Below, piece after piece: positions 54,803 through 64,000 of a DNA stretch of 64,000 nucleotides. Numbering within the stretch: the first letter of the stretch is position 1; the number at the start of each line of letters is the position of its first letter. The notes beneath the pieces are model-generated. The model saw only the letters and a program-made list of their open reading frames with translations. It was not told where the DNA came from and ran no database searches. Location: assembly GCF_001625695.1 (NCBI RefSeq), contig NZ_AUXY01000024.1, forward strand, positions 1-64,000, written 5' to 3'. The DNA is from Pseudoalteromonas luteoviolacea H33-S. GTDB taxonomy: Bacteria > Pseudomonadota > Gammaproteobacteria > Enterobacterales > Alteromonadaceae. The translations under genes were made by a program, and so were the position numbers.

Positions 54803-57021
54803 GCTTGAGGCTGGTGAGGTATATGAAGTGTGATTGCGACGCCGCCTAAAGCACTATGCGCAGCACTAATTGAACCGCCATGTGCTTGGACGATCTGCTG
54901 ACAGATCGCCAAGCCCAAACCAGACCCACCATGATCTCGGCTGCGAGACCCCTCGCAGCGATATAAACGTTCAAAGATTTTTTCTAAATCTTCACTAGCA
55001 ACACCTGGAAATGAATCCTCAGTAGAAATGGTGAGCCCTTTTTTATTCATTGTTAACATCACACGAGTTTGACCATCTGCACTGGTATAAAAGTGACTAT
55101 TTCGCAGTAAGTTAAATATCACTTGCCGAATTCGAGCAGCATCCAGTTCAAAAAGCGTGCTGTCCACGTCTTCTGAAAAAGCTAACGATTGTTGCTTAGT
55201 GGCATACATGGGCTGAAATTCTTCGACGATTTCTTGTAATAAAACACTGACATCAACAGGCTGCTTATCTAACACCATGGCATCATTGTCAAATTGCGCA
55301 GATTGATAAATATCTTTTATTAAATTATCTAAGTGACTAATCTTCTTCTGTATTTTGACAAAACCTTTGACCGGATCTGGCTCAATATTATGCTGCATCG
55401 CCTCTACTGTCAGCTTAAGTGCCGCTAAAGGCGTACGCAATTCATGAGATACATCTGCTAATAAGCGATTCTTCTGGGTCAAAGATTGCGCCATCATATC
55501 TGCTTCTAGTTCAACAAACTGCTGCTTCTGCTTTTGTCGCTTGTAGATATAAATGCCTATCGCCATAAAACACAATAATAAAGAAGCCCCCATCCCACGT
55601 TGCAGTTTTAAATTCTCCAGCGTAGCTTGTGCAAGTGCTTGCTCATTCTGAATAAGTTTAAGCGCTTGCTCTTGACGAATAAACTCCACATTTTGCTGCA
55701 TGGTTAATGCCTGTTGTTTATCCAAGTCATGATACAACTGGGTTCGAGATTCAATAAAAGATTCAAGGCTTTGCACCGCATATTTATACTGACCCAAAGC
55801 TTGTAAAGCTTGCGCCTGATAGCGATATAAAGTTGCGCGATAAGATGTTCCAATATCAGGTAAGTCTAGTACCCACTCAATCTCTGACAAAGCCGATTCA
55901 TATTGAGATTGTGCCAACCAAATCTCAATCATCACGATTCTAACAGTATGCTCTGTGCGCTTTGCCTTTGCTTCTATCGCCAAGGTTAATGCTTCTTTGG
56001 CTGTGACCAAAGCTTGCGTTAATGCCTCTTGAGCAACATAAATATTAGCCAATATACTCAACTGCCATGCCAGATCACTGTTCGCCCAGCTTGCGCGCGC
56101 AAGCTCAATGCCTTCTTGGCTATGTGACAATGCTTCTGGGATTTCTCCTAACTGCAAATGTACTTGACTCATTTTTCCATGGCTATTGGCAATATGGATT
56201 GGATCACCGAGCGCCTTATCGACTTCTAACGCTTGCTTGAAGTGCTGTAAAGCCTGCGGGTACTTTTCTAAATCTCGATAGATTTCACCTATGTTATAAA
56301 GCGAATTAGAAATCCCTTGTTGATTTTGTAACTGCCTTTGAATATTGAGAGATCTTTCATGAAAGCGCAGCGCCAACTGTAAGCTTCCCATATAATCATA
56401 AATCACACCGAGCTGGTTATAATATGTTGCTAAACGCGCTTTATCTTCTATTGGCGCGACTAAAGAAATGGCATCTTTAATCACTTGCTCAGCTTCACTG
56501 TATTTAGCTTGATAACGCAAGGCCCAAGCTAAGGAATGTAAAATATCACTGCGCAGTGCTACATGCTCTTTTGGCACCAGATCACGAGCTTGCTCCAATA
56601 GCAGTAAACCCACACCAATGTCATTTTGCTTTAAAGCTAACTGCGCTTGTAATAACTTTATTTGCGCTGGTGCATCCTGAAATACCCCCATTACAGGCAA
56701 ATACGACTCTAATTGATATAAATGCTGCTTGGCTTGATCAAACTGACCGAGTCTTGTTTTCGCTTTTGCCTCTATCACCTTAAGTTCAAACCAAAATCGA
56801 GAGCTGGGCTGTGGGTGCAAAAATAACTGATTTAGCTCTTCAACTTTTACTAAGGTCTGCTTTGGGTTTTGTCCTAGAGATAAAGAAAGTTGTGATAAGG
56901 ATGTTTGCACCAGCTTTTCATTCGCATGACAAAGCGGTATCCACAATAAAATAATCAGCAGTAAATTAACTTTGCGAGCAAACAACACGGTACAGAGCGA
57001 CTCTCTCAAATGACATTTCAA
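54799..57021 (-). CDS. TPR-sensor histidine kinase
   Basis: 740 residues. A secretion/anchor segment lies at about 15-33, followed by about ten periplasmic TPR repeats (residues about 70-440; e.g. ATYYNQLGVIYDYMGSLQLALRFHERSLNI). One membrane segment lies at about 478-494 (MGASLLLCFMAIGIYIY). HisKA has LLADVSHELRTPLAALKLTVEAM, with the phospho-His, and HATPase_c has LLRNSHFYT and GGSGLGLAICQQIVQAHGGSI. No response regulator is adjacent, so it is an orphan here. TPRs suggest sensing a peptide or protein. Confidence 0.9.
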   Translation of the reverse strand: MKCHLRESLCTVLFARKVNLLLIILLWIPLCHANEKLVQTSLSQLSLSLGQNPKQTLVKVEELNQLFLHPQPSSRFWFELKVIEAKAKTRLGQFDQAKQHLYQLESYLPVMGVFQDAPAQIKLLQAQLALKQNDIGVGLLLLEQARDLVPKEHVALRSDILHSLAWALRYQAKYSEAEQVIKDAISLVAPIEDKARLATYYNQLGVIYDYMGSLQLALRFHERSLNIQRQLQNQQGISNSLYNIGEIYRDLEKYPQALQHFKQALEVDKALGDPIHIANSHGKMSQVHLQLGEIPEALSHSQEGIELARASWANSDLAWQLSILANIYVAQEALTQALVTAKEALTLAIEAKAKRTEHTVRIVMIEIWLAQSQYESALSEIEWVLDLPDIGTSYRATLYRYQAQALQALGQYKYAVQSLESFIESRTQLYHDLDKQQALTMQQNVEFIRQEQALKLIQNEQALAQATLENLKLQRGMGASLLLCFMAIGIYIYKRQKQKQQFVELEADMMAQSLTQKNRLLADVSHELRTPLAALKLTVEAMQHNIEPDPVKGFVKIQKKISHLDNLIKDIYQSAQFDNDAMVLDKQPVDVSVLLQEIVEEFQPMYATKQQSLAFSEDVDSTLFELDAARIRQVIFNLLRNSHFYTSADGQTRVMLTMNKKGLTISTEDSFPGVASEDLEKIFERLYRCEGSRSRDHGGSGLGLAICQQIVQAHGGSISAAHSALGGVAITLHIPHQPQA

Positions 57022-57192
57022 AGAATAAAATCGCTAAACACTCATCGATACATGATTGATACTGTGCTTAGCTCATCTTTTACACTAGATAATTTAACTG
57101 TTTTTCGCCAACTTAGCATCTAATGTTTATTAGTAAAAGGGGAAAAAGCAACAAGATAACCTCACGCTGCTTTATAAACTGCCCTAAAGCGG

Positions 57193-59208
57193 CTAAGTAT
57201 TTAATAATTGCTGCTGTAACAATTGAATTTGATCTCGCACCTTTGCCGCCTTCTCAAACTCTAGTTCACGAGCATGTGTCATCATCTGATTCTCAAGCTG
57301 GGAAATTTGCTCAGTCAATTGCGCCGTTGACTTGCCAGCAACAGAGACAGTTGCAACTTTGCTAGCTTGGCTTGTATCCGTTGTAGCATCTGAGCCTGCA
57401 ACTTCTTCACCTAAATCCATGACATCGGTGATTTTTTTGTTTAGCGCTTGCGGGGTAATACCATGCTTCTCATTATAAGCTTGCTGCTTTTCACGTCGGC
57501 GCTCTGTTTCATCAATGGCAGCGCGCATCGAACGCGTCACTTTATCCCCATACAATATGGCTTTACCATTTAAGTGACGTGCCGCACGGCCAATAGTCTG
57601 GATCAATGAACGCGTCGAACGCAGAAAGCCTTCTTTATCCGCATCTAATATCGCTACCAGTGAAACCTCCGGCATATCGAGGCCTTCTCTTAATAAGTTG
57701 ATCCCAACCAGCACGTCAAAGACCCCTTTTCTCAGATCTCGAATGATCTCCACCCGCTCGACCGTATCAATATCTGAGTGTAAATAACGTACTTTCACAT
57801 CGTGATCATTTAAATAATCGGTGAGATCTTCCGCCATGCGTTTAGTCAATGTTGTAACCAGTACACGCTCTTTAAGAGCAACTCTTTGATAGATTTCTGA
57901 GAGCAAGTCATCTACCTGTGTGGTTACAGGGCGCACTTCCAAAATAGGGTCCAATAAGCCAGTCGGTCGGATCACCTGCTCTGCAACTTCTCCACTTGAA
58001 CGTTCGAGTTCATAGTCACCAGGTGTTGCTGAAACATAAATAGTTTGCGGCGCGATAGACTCAAACTCTTCAAACTTTAATGGACGGTTATCCATTGCTG
58101 AAGGCAATCTAAAGCCATACTCAACTAAATTTTCCTTTCGGCTTCTATCACCTTTATACATAGCGCCTATTTGAGAGACGGTCACGTGTGATTCATCGAT
58201 GATCATCAAGGCGTCATCAGGCAAATAATCTAGCAATGTTGGAGGCGGCTCGCCCGGTGCACGGCCTGACAGGTATCGGCTATAATTCTCAATGCCTGAG
58301 CAAAAACCAAGTTCTTGCATCATTTCAATGTCATATTGGGTGCGCTGCGCAACACGCTGCTCTTCCACTAATTTGTTTGTGTCCATCAAATATGCGCGGC
58401 GCTCTTTAAGCTCCACTTTGATCTTCTCAATGGCATCTAGGATTTTTTCTCGAGGGGTAACATAGTGCGTCTTCGGGTAGATAGTCGCTCTCACCAAATG
58501 CTTGTCAATAGCACCAGTTAAGGGATCAAACAAACTTATCCGCTCAATTTCATCATCGAACATCTCCACGCGAACAGCTTGAGTCTCAGATTCAGCAGGG
58601 AATATATCAATAACTTCACCACGGACCCGATAAGTACCGCGTGAAAAATCCATATCATTGCGGGTGTACTGTAGCTCGGCAAGACGTCTGAGCATGGCTC
58701 TTTGCTCCATTGTCTCACCGACCTTTAATAACAGCATCATCTTCATGTATGAGTCAGGATCGCCCAAACCATATATCGCTGAGACAGATGCAACGATGAT
58801 CGTGTCTCTTCTTTCTAATAGCGCTTTGGTAGCAGATAGACGCATTTGTTCGATATGGTCATTAATTGACGCATCTTTTTCAATAAATGTATCACTGGCG
58901 ACGACATACGCTTCAGGCTGATAGTAGTCGTAGTAAGAAACAAAATACTCAACAGCATTATGGGGAAAGAACTCTTTCATCTCGCCATATAATTGCGCTG
59001 CAAGCGTCTTGTTGTGGGCCATAATAATAGTCGGGCGATTCAGCTGATGAATGATATTGGCCATCGTAAACGTTTTACCTGTGCCCGTCGCGCCAAGCAA
59101 AGTTTGATGGGCAAGACCCGCTTCCAACCCATCACAAAGCTGAGCAATGGCTGTTGGCTGGTCACCATTTGGAGAAAATTCAGATACTAAATCAAAAGAC
59201 TCATTCAT
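57193..59208 (-). CDS. uvrB: Excinuclease ABC subunit B
   Basis: 671 residues. Walker [13 protein letters not shown], beta-hairpin region [21 protein letters not shown], motif [21 protein letters not shown] and the C-terminal UvrC-interaction UVR motif [25 protein letters not shown]. Nucleotide-excision repair damage verification. Its ATG overlaps the stop of the MATE gene by one base. No LexA box was found in front of the pair. Confidence 0.97.
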   Translation of the reverse strand: MNESFDLVSEFSPNGDQPTAIAQLCDGLEAGLAHQTLLGATGTGKTFTMANIIHQLNRPTIIMAHNKTLAAQLYGEMKEFFPHNAVEYFVSYYDYYQPEAYVVASDTFIEKDASINDHIEQMRLSATKALLERRDTIIVASVSAIYGLGDPDSYMKMMLLLKVGETMEQRAMLRRLAELQYTRNDMDFSRGTYRVRGEVIDIFPAESETQAVRVEMFDDEIERISLFDPLTGAIDKHLVRATIYPKTHYVTPREKILDAIEKIKVELKERRAYLMDTNKLVEEQRVAQRTQYDIEMMQELGFCSGIENYSRYLSGRAPGEPPPTLLDYLPDDALMIIDESHVTVSQIGAMYKGDRSRKENLVEYGFRLPSAMDNRPLKFEEFESIAPQTIYVSATPGDYELERSSGEVAEQVIRPTGLLDPILEVRPVTTQVDDLLSEIYQRVALKERVLVTTLTKRMAEDLTDYLNDHDVKVRYLHSDIDTVERVEIIRDLRKGVFDVLVGINLLREGLDMPEVSLVAILDADKEGFLRSTRSLIQTIGRAARHLNGKAILYGDKVTRSMRAAIDETERRREKQQAYNEKHGITPQALNKKITDVMDLGEEVAGSDATTDTSQASKVATVSVAGKSTAQLTEQISQLENQMMTHARELEFEKAAKVRDQIQLLQQQLLNT

Positions 59209-60584
59209 TAAGAGTGCACCTCAATACCTTCTTGTTGCATACCATTAAGTGTTTTACTAAACCAAATATACGCTGAAATAGCGGTAAATAGATTACCTAT
59301 CGCCGCCCCTACAAATAACCCGGTAAGGCCTGCAATGTGAGATCCTATATAAGCACAGGGTATATAAAAAACAAATAAACGCACGATACTTAAGATCAAT
59401 GCATTCATTGGTTTATGCAGCGCATTAAACGAAGAGTTGGTTAAAATGATAATGCCCTGTAAGCCATAACTCAGCGGTAGTATATAAATGAACAGCTTAA
59501 TGATCCCAATAACTTCAGGCTCATTACCAAATGCTTGACTTACCCAATGTGCTGTTAGGATGAGTAATAAATAAATACCAAACTGCCACATAAGCACAAA
59601 CTTTAGCGTTTTGGTATAGGCTTCTTTAACCCGCGAGAAATTGCCTGCACCATAATTTTGGCTGACAAAAGGCGGTAACGTCATTGAGAGCGCTAAAATA
59701 ACCAAACATGCAATTGACTCAATTCGACTTCCAACTCCGAATGCAGCCACAGCCTGCGCACCATACGTTGCGACAATCGCAGTCATCACAGCCATGGCAA
59801 TTGGGGTAAGCATATTCGCACCTGCGGCAGGCAAGCCTATTTTCATAATTTTAGACACCGCTTCCCAACTACTCTGCTTAGCGCTTGAGCAGCTTAAAAG
59901 GCGCTTCTTTATTGCCAATAAATATATAATAACCACAACACCGACTGCCCAAGCAATCACTGAAGCGATGGCGGCCCCTTGCACACCTAACTCTGGCACC
60001 GGCCCCCAGCCAAAAATCAGGATAGGATCTAAAACAGCATTAATTAAGCCACCTAAGCCCATTATCATACTCGGCGTTTTTGTATCTCCAGAGGCACGCA
60101 ATACCGAGTTGCCTATCATGGGCGTAATTAAAAATACTGCCCCCAAGAACCACACATTCATATAGTCATGAATATAAGGAAGCGTTGTATCATCGGCTCC
60201 TAATAACATAAAAATGGGATCCATGAATACATAGCCCAATGCGGCAAGTAGCGCGACTAATACTGCGGCCAGTATCAAGGAAATAAAAGCATCGAACTTG
60301 GCTTCTTCTATTTCTTTACTACCTAACGCTTTTGCGATCACCGCTGATGTACCTATGCCCAAGCCAATCGCTAAACTAATGATGGTAAAGGTGACAGGAA
60401 AAGTGAAACTGACCGCAGCGAGCGGCTCAGTCCCCAATAAACTGATAAAGAATGTATCAACTAAATTGAAGCTCATTAACATTATCATGCCAAATATCAT
60501 TGGCACAGTCATACGCTTTAAAGTCGCTGGAATTGATCCATTCAAAATATCACTATTAGAACTAGATTGACGTACTGCGGACAT
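59208..60584 (-). CDS. MATE-family efflux transporter
   Basis: 458 residues with twelve predicted membrane segments in two repeats ([70 protein letters not shown]). Cation-drug antiporter family; cargo unknown. Co-translated with uvrB, an arrangement I would expect to be lineage-specific. Confidence 0.92.
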   Translation of the reverse strand: MSAVRQSSSNSDILNGSIPATLKRMTVPMIFGMIMLMSFNLVDTFFISLLGTEPLAAVSFTFPVTFTIISLAIGLGIGTSAVIAKALGSKEIEEAKFDAFISLILAAVLVALLAALGYVFMDPIFMLLGADDTTLPYIHDYMNVWFLGAVFLITPMIGNSVLRASGDTKTPSMIMGLGGLINAVLDPILIFGWGPVPELGVQGAAIASVIAWAVGVVVIIYLLAIKKRLLSCSSAKQSSWEAVSKIMKIGLPAAGANMLTPIAMAVMTAIVATYGAQAVAAFGVGSRIESIACLVILALSMTLPPFVSQNYGAGNFSRVKEAYTKTLKFVLMWQFGIYLLLILTAHWVSQAFGNEPEVIGIIKLFIYILPLSYGLQGIIILTNSSFNALHKPMNALILSIVRLFVFYIPCAYIGSHIAGLTGLFVGAAIGNLFTAISAYIWFSKTLNGMQQEGIEVHS

Positions 60585-61607
60585 AAAATATGATACCTCT
60601 TATAACAGCCCATCATTCTAAATCATCATTCTAGATGATGCCACGCTATTATTGTCAGTAATACGATAGAAGTACGTTATGACTTTATATTATAAAAGTA
60701 GCTTTTTTTACCTTATTCTTTGTTAATTTCCGCTCTGCACAAAAAATGTCAATTTTATTTCAAACATTATGATTCTTCGGCTCACTTTTTGCACATATGC
60801 CAAACAATGTTGAAATAAATCTGTCAAAATACTCACATCTGCATACAAAACTCACTAAAACACCTATGTTATTAATATATATACACTTTAAAAAAGATAA
60901 AAAAACTATTGCTTCGCGCTAATGCCACGGTTTGCTTAGCTTTCATAGAGTTCTTAAAGATTAATAAACAATGTTATCCACAGATTCCGTGGATAAGTTT
61001 GTAGAGCCTTTAAAAATAAAGGCCTAGACGGGGATCTTCTCGCGCTATTTATTTTCTCTATATGATCATTCCAATTGCACTAGATGATCTGGCACTTGAA
61101 ATGTGTCTTTTATCTGCTTTCTAGCCTAATTTAATAAATATGCAACTTTTAAAAAACCACCAAAAAAAAAGGTAAGCAATTGTTTATTAATGACTAAAAT
61201 GACATTTACAACTAACCTATGCAGTTTTACCTTAATATTTGAGTAAAATATTTACCAAATCGACTGTAAAAGAACTGCAAACTAACCTAGTGTTAAGATC
61301 CGCTAAAAGATCTCGACAGCCACAAATTGCGATCTCAGAAAAAGTGCAAAAAACAGACCTTTCGAACATTTTTGAGACATAAGCGATAAAAAACACTGAA
61401 TACCTATCATTATAGCGAACACAATCACACCACCAGTAAACGAAAAGCGACGTATTTATGTGATAAAGATCCTTTTCAAGAGCCGAACCTAAGCGTGTGT
61501 AACTTGTATATTACGGTTTTTTATCGATGCAGATGATTAAAAAAAAGCTTAATTGTTGATTAATCCAGCGAAAAGACAGTTTTTTTGCATAACTGTGATT
61601 TTTATTG
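60585..61607. other. Long AT-rich intergenic region between the MATE gene and the tRNA-Asn array
   Basis: About 1 kb with no trusted open frame on either strand. It holds an inverted pair of DnaA-box-like sequences (60974-60996), a TTTTGCACA match near 60787 and at least seven GATC sites between 61030 and 61475. A-tracts such as caaaaaaaaagg at 61161-61172 are frequent. Nothing else recognised. Confidence 0.45.
60974..60996. promoter_or_regulatory. Inverted pair of DnaA-box-like sequences
   Basis: TTATCCACA on the plus strand and TTATCCACG on the minus strand, 8-bp perfect inverted repeat (TTATCCAC/GTGGATAA) with a 7-base centre. The first matches the DnaA consensus TTATNCACA exactly. Confidence 0.45.
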
Positions 61608-61636
61608 TTGACACTTCGCCGTGTCGTCATTAATAT
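61608..61636 (+). promoter_or_regulatory. Promoter of the tRNA-Asn array
   Basis: Perfect TTGACA (61608-61613), 17-base spacer, TAATAT (61631-61636), followed by GC-rich ttcgccccg, a stringent-type discriminator. First tRNA begins at 61660. Confidence 0.88.
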
Positions 61637-61659
61637 TTCGCCCCGTTGAGAGACATGCT

Positions 61660-61736
61660 TCCCCCTTAGCTCAGTTGGTTAGAGCGACGGACTGTTAATC
61701 CGCAGGTCCCCCGTTCGAGTCGGGGAGGGGGAGCCA
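61660..61736 (+). tRNA. tRNA-Asn(GTT), copy 1
   Basis: 77 nt with encoded CCA. Acceptor TCCCCCT/AGGGGGA, anticodon loop CTGTTAA (anticodon GTT). First in the array. Weakly complementary flanks gttgaga/tctaaac. Confidence 0.98.
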
Positions 61737-61757
61737 AGTTTCTAAACATATAACGAT

Positions 61758-61834
61758 TCCCCCTTAGCTCAGTTGGTTAGAGCGACGGACTGTTAATCCG
61801 CAGGTCCCCCGTTCGAGTCGGGGAGGGGGAGCCA
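61758..61834 (+). tRNA. tRNA-Asn(GTT), copy 2
   Basis: Identical gene. Exact 9-bp flanking complement tataacgat (61749-61757) / atcgttata (61836-61844), immediately against the tRNA ends. Confidence 0.98.
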
Positions 61835-61853
61835 AATCGTTATAAAGTGTAGT

Positions 61854-61930
61854 TCCCCCTTAGCTCAGTTGGTTAGAGCGACGGACTGTTAATCCGCAGG
61901 TCCCCCGTTCGAGTCGGGGAGGGGGAGCCA
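61854..61930 (+). tRNA. tRNA-Asn(GTT), copy 3
   Basis: Identical gene. Flanking complement gtagt (61849-61853) / actac (61931-61935), with gtgt/acac further out. Confidence 0.98.
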
Positions 61931-61954
61931 ACTACTCTTACACATATTTATTGC

Positions 61955-62031
61955 TCCCCCTTAGCTCAGTTGGTTAGAGCGACGGACTGTTAATCCGCAG
62001 GTCCCCCGTTCGAGTCGGGGAGGGGGAGCCA
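61955..62031 (+). tRNA. tRNA-Asn(GTT), copy 4
   Basis: Identical gene, last in the array. Flanking 7-bp complement acatatt (61942-61948) / aatatgt (62040-62046). Confidence 0.98.
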
Positions 62032-62255
62032 ATTCTCAGAATATGTTAGACTTTTTCCCTTCTATGCTCTACTCTACAAGCACCTTCACTGGTGAATTTT
62101 TGCTATATAATTAGGACTACTTACCATAATGGAAAATGAATCAAGCAATTTTCTGTGTTTGTAATTCCTAGTATTCCATATTTGTGATTGGCAGCATTAT
62201 ATTCATGTACTAATGCTAAAAGGTATTTCTTCCATTTTCAGGCAGAAGATAAATA
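62032..62255. other. Gap between the tRNA-Asn array and the LapD-like gene
   Basis: No gene. The short stem CACC-TTCACT-GGTG followed by AATTTTT near 62081-62100 may be a weak array terminator. A TATAAT at 62106-62111 could be the -10 box of the next gene; its -35 is poor. Confidence 0.4.
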
Positions 62256-64000
62256 ATGGCAGGCTTTAAAAAACTCATTTTTTTACAATTCGTATCTTGG
62301 TTACTTTTTTCAGCGGCTGGCATCTTTTTTGTTGCTTCAAGCTTCGATAGCGCCGTGAGCCGTGCACAAGTAAGTGCACAACAAATGGTCAGTAACTACA
62401 TTCAAGAAAAAACCGTCAATGATATGAACCCGGATCATATACGTTTGTCACTCAGCAACGGCAACGTATTTTCTACTTTTATAGTAAGAGATTTTTCTGG
62501 CCAAGCTGTACTGCAATTAGGCACTCCTGCTCAACTGCCCTTTTTAGCGGATATTATTGCGAGTAGTTTTAACTCTATCCGTCCGCAATTTGCAGTTAAT
62601 AAAACCAAAGACATTAAAATAGAATTTGTGATTAATGCGCAAAGCCAAGCATCGCTATTGCAACAGTCTCTCCTGTTGATGCTCATCATCTCTGGTTTAG
62701 TTGCATTTATTCCAATATTTTATATGCAAACCATATATAAGAAGCTAAACCGCAATGTCAGTATGACGGTAGCTAACGCCGTTGATGTATACATTACGCA
62801 AAACCAAGTTACAGAAAGCATTGAAGAAGACTTTAATACAGGTAAAGTCACTGAATTAGGCGCTGAACTTGCCCCTTCATTTAACCGCTTAGCGCACTTT
62901 TTAAAGAGTAAGCAGGAAGACATCAAATCAGCCGCACACTCAATCAAACAAGAAGCATATAAAGATGTGGTAACCGGGCTTGGAAACCGTAATATGTTTG
63001 TAGAATATTACGAACATCAAATTGAACAAGCGAATAATAAAAGCTTTGGCACACTTGCCATGATCAGATGTAGTGAATTGCAAATGATCAACCAAACACG
63101 AGGCTACCAAAAGGGCGATGAATATATCCGTGCCGTATCTGATATCGTCAAGCATGTCAGCGGTACTTACACTGGAAGCCAAGTATTTAGGTTAAATAGC
63201 TCCGACTTTGCTGTCATTTTACCCAATGTTCCCTCAAAAGAGGCGGAACAATTTGGTGAAACGCTACAAGCCAGATTTACCCAATATCAGCAAAATCAAG
63301 AACTCTCATCCGTTGCTAATGCCGGTATTGTTTCTTACGAGTCAGGCAAGCCATTAGGTGAGTTATTATCCGTCGTTGATAATGCAATGAGTATGGCGCA
63401 AAGCAAACAAGCCAATGCTTGGCATTTACAGCGAGAAAGTGACATCGTCAATAATGTTGGTGCTGGGTTTGGTAACCAAAACTGGCGCCGTGTTATTCGA
63501 GAAGTTATCGACAGCCGCCGAGTGAACTTGATGATGCAAAACATCATGCCAATTGGTAAAAATGTCAAAGCATATGCTGAGATCCAATCTCGCTTTAAAA
63601 CTGAAGATAACCAAATGTTGCCAACGGCTTCATTTTTGGCGATGGCTGAAAAGCTTGAGATGGCCATTGAAATTGACCAGCTAATTATTGACAGCTCTCT
63701 GGAGCTAATTAAAACCAGAAACTTCAATGAGAAGTTTTTTGGTATTAATGTCACGGCATCCAGCGCGCATAGCGATCAATTTGTCATTTGGCTTGAAAGG
63801 CGCTTATTAAAAGACGGCAACCTTGCTTCCAAGCTAATATTCGAAGTCAGTGAGTTCGGCTTGCAACAAAATATTAAAGCCAGTAAGCGATTTATTGATA
63901 TGGTGCATCGTGTTGGCGCTCGTATTACCGTTGAGCGTTTTGGTGTGGGTTTAACCTCGTTTAAGTTTTTTAGAGATCTAAAACCCGACTTCATAAAAAT
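62256..64000 (+). CDS. LapD-like membrane GGDEF/EAL protein, both domains degenerate (C-terminus beyond the window)
   Basis: Open from ATG 62256 to the window end (581 codons); AGAAG lies ten bases upstream. Membrane segments at about residues 9-29 and 137-156 frame a periplasmic domain of about 105 residues. A HAMP-like and coiled region ends in IKQEAYKDVVTGLGNRNMF. In the GGDEF domain the signature reads LNSSDFAVI, so cyclase activity is unlikely. In the EAL domain EAL reads AEIQSRF and the DDFG motif reads VERFGVG, so phosphodiesterase activity is unlikely. This pattern suits a c-di-GMP receptor such as LapD, or the related CsrD/MshH type, which promotes CsrB decay in E. coli. The N-terminal layout and EAYxDxxTGLxNR favour LapD; certainty is moderate. 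Confidence 0.85.
   Translation, partial: MAGFKKLIFLQFVSWLLFSAAGIFFVASSFDSAVSRAQVSAQQMVSNYIQEKTVNDMNPDHIRLSLSNGNVFSTFIVRDFSGQAVLQLGTPAQLPFLADIIASSFNSIRPQFAVNKTKDIKIEFVINAQSQASLLQQSLLLMLIISGLVAFIPIFYMQTIYKKLNRNVSMTVANAVDVYITQNQVTESIEEDFNTGKVTELGAELAPSFNRLAHFLKSKQEDIKSAAHSIKQEAYKDVVTGLGNRNMFVEYYEHQIEQANNKSFGTLAMIRCSELQMINQTRGYQKGDEYIRAVSDIVKHVSGTYTGSQVFRLNSSDFAVILPNVPSKEAEQFGETLQARFTQYQQNQELSSVANAGIVSYESGKPLGELLSVVDNAMSMAQSKQANAWHLQRESDIVNNVGAGFGNQNWRRVIREVIDSRRVNLMMQNIMPIGKNVKAYAEIQSRFKTEDNQMLPTASFLAMAEKLEMAIEIDQLIIDSSLELIKTRNFNEKFFGINVTASSAHSDQFVIWLERRLLKDGNLASKLIFEVSEFGLQQNIKASKRFIDMVHRVGARITVERFGVGLTSFKFFRDLKPDFIK

Noticed and set aside
60585..61607. Chromosomal replication origin
   Set aside because: DnaA-like boxes and GATC sites are present, but dnaA, mnmG and the usual origin neighbours are absent, and the box number is too low.

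Overview
The window looks like a piece of the main chromosome of a marine gammaproteobacterium of the order Alteromonadales, most like Pseudoalteromonas. The grounds are gene content and order (pdxB-asd-fimV, dnaQ/rnhA/yafS/gloB/mltD, yqcC-truC-yqcA, syd/queF, tamA-tamB, MATE-uvrB), moderate-to-low GC with AT-rich gaps, and large tandem arrays of identical tRNA genes. The species call is inference from family knowledge; no database was searched. I see no prophage, insertion sequence, integrase, plasmid gene or CRISPR array. Both ends cut through genes (fimV at the left, a LapD-like GGDEF/EAL protein at the right).

Layout. 1-5.4 kb: fimV (partial, with a tandemly repeated acidic region), asd and pdxB, all on the minus strand. 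5.5-8.5 kb: a small membrane protein, then fadE with two FadR-like operators. 8.5-19.6 kb: accessory genes: an ABC ATPase with a membrane protein, an SMP-30-like lipoprotein, a DUF5916 outer-membrane protein divergent from a membrane-bound CadC/ToxR-like regulator (three phased direct repeats lie between them), and a lipoprotein gene followed by a secreted protein that looks like a bacterial relative of large lipid-transfer proteins. 19.7-20.6 kb: seven identical tRNA-Asp genes with a strong stable-RNA promoter. 20.7-26.7 kb: housekeeping genes (TIGR03503-type protein, dnaQ, rnhA, yafS, gloB, mltD).

26.7-34.5 kb is the most interesting region. yqcA-truC-yqcC and syd/queF are the neighbours of csrB in Escherichia coli. 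Between them, on the minus strand, lies about 0.9 kb with no credible protein, carrying about 64 GGA motifs, many in hairpin loops of the CAGGA(U/A/C)G type, plus an 87-bp tandem repeat and a terminator. I interpret it as an unusually large, repeat-expanded CsrB-family RNA that sequesters CsrA. A candidate GacA/UvrY site lies upstream.

34.5-46.3 kb: an envelope operon (tamA-tamB, solute-binding-like protein, cyclophilin lipoprotein), rraB, radD (which lacks ATG/GTG/TTG at its conserved start and probably begins at ATT), an H-NS-like gene in AT-rich DNA, and pyrC. 46.6-54.8 kb: a GAF-GGDEF-EAL protein, metR behind MetJ boxes, an ElyC-like protein, small acetyltransferase-like and GST genes, a LysR regulator and an 8-strand-type outer-membrane barrel. 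54.8-60.6 kb: a TPR histidine kinase, uvrB and a MATE transporter. 60.6-62 kb: an AT-rich gap with an inverted pair of DnaA-box-like sequences, then four identical tRNA-Asn genes. 62.3-64 kb: a degenerate GGDEF/EAL membrane protein.

Themes: post-transcriptional control (CsrB-like RNA, RraB for RNase E), outer-membrane assembly (TamAB, cyclophilin lipoprotein, MltD, ElyC-like), cyclic-di-GMP signalling and tRNA supply. All coordinates were read by eye; RNA ends and several start codons are estimates.
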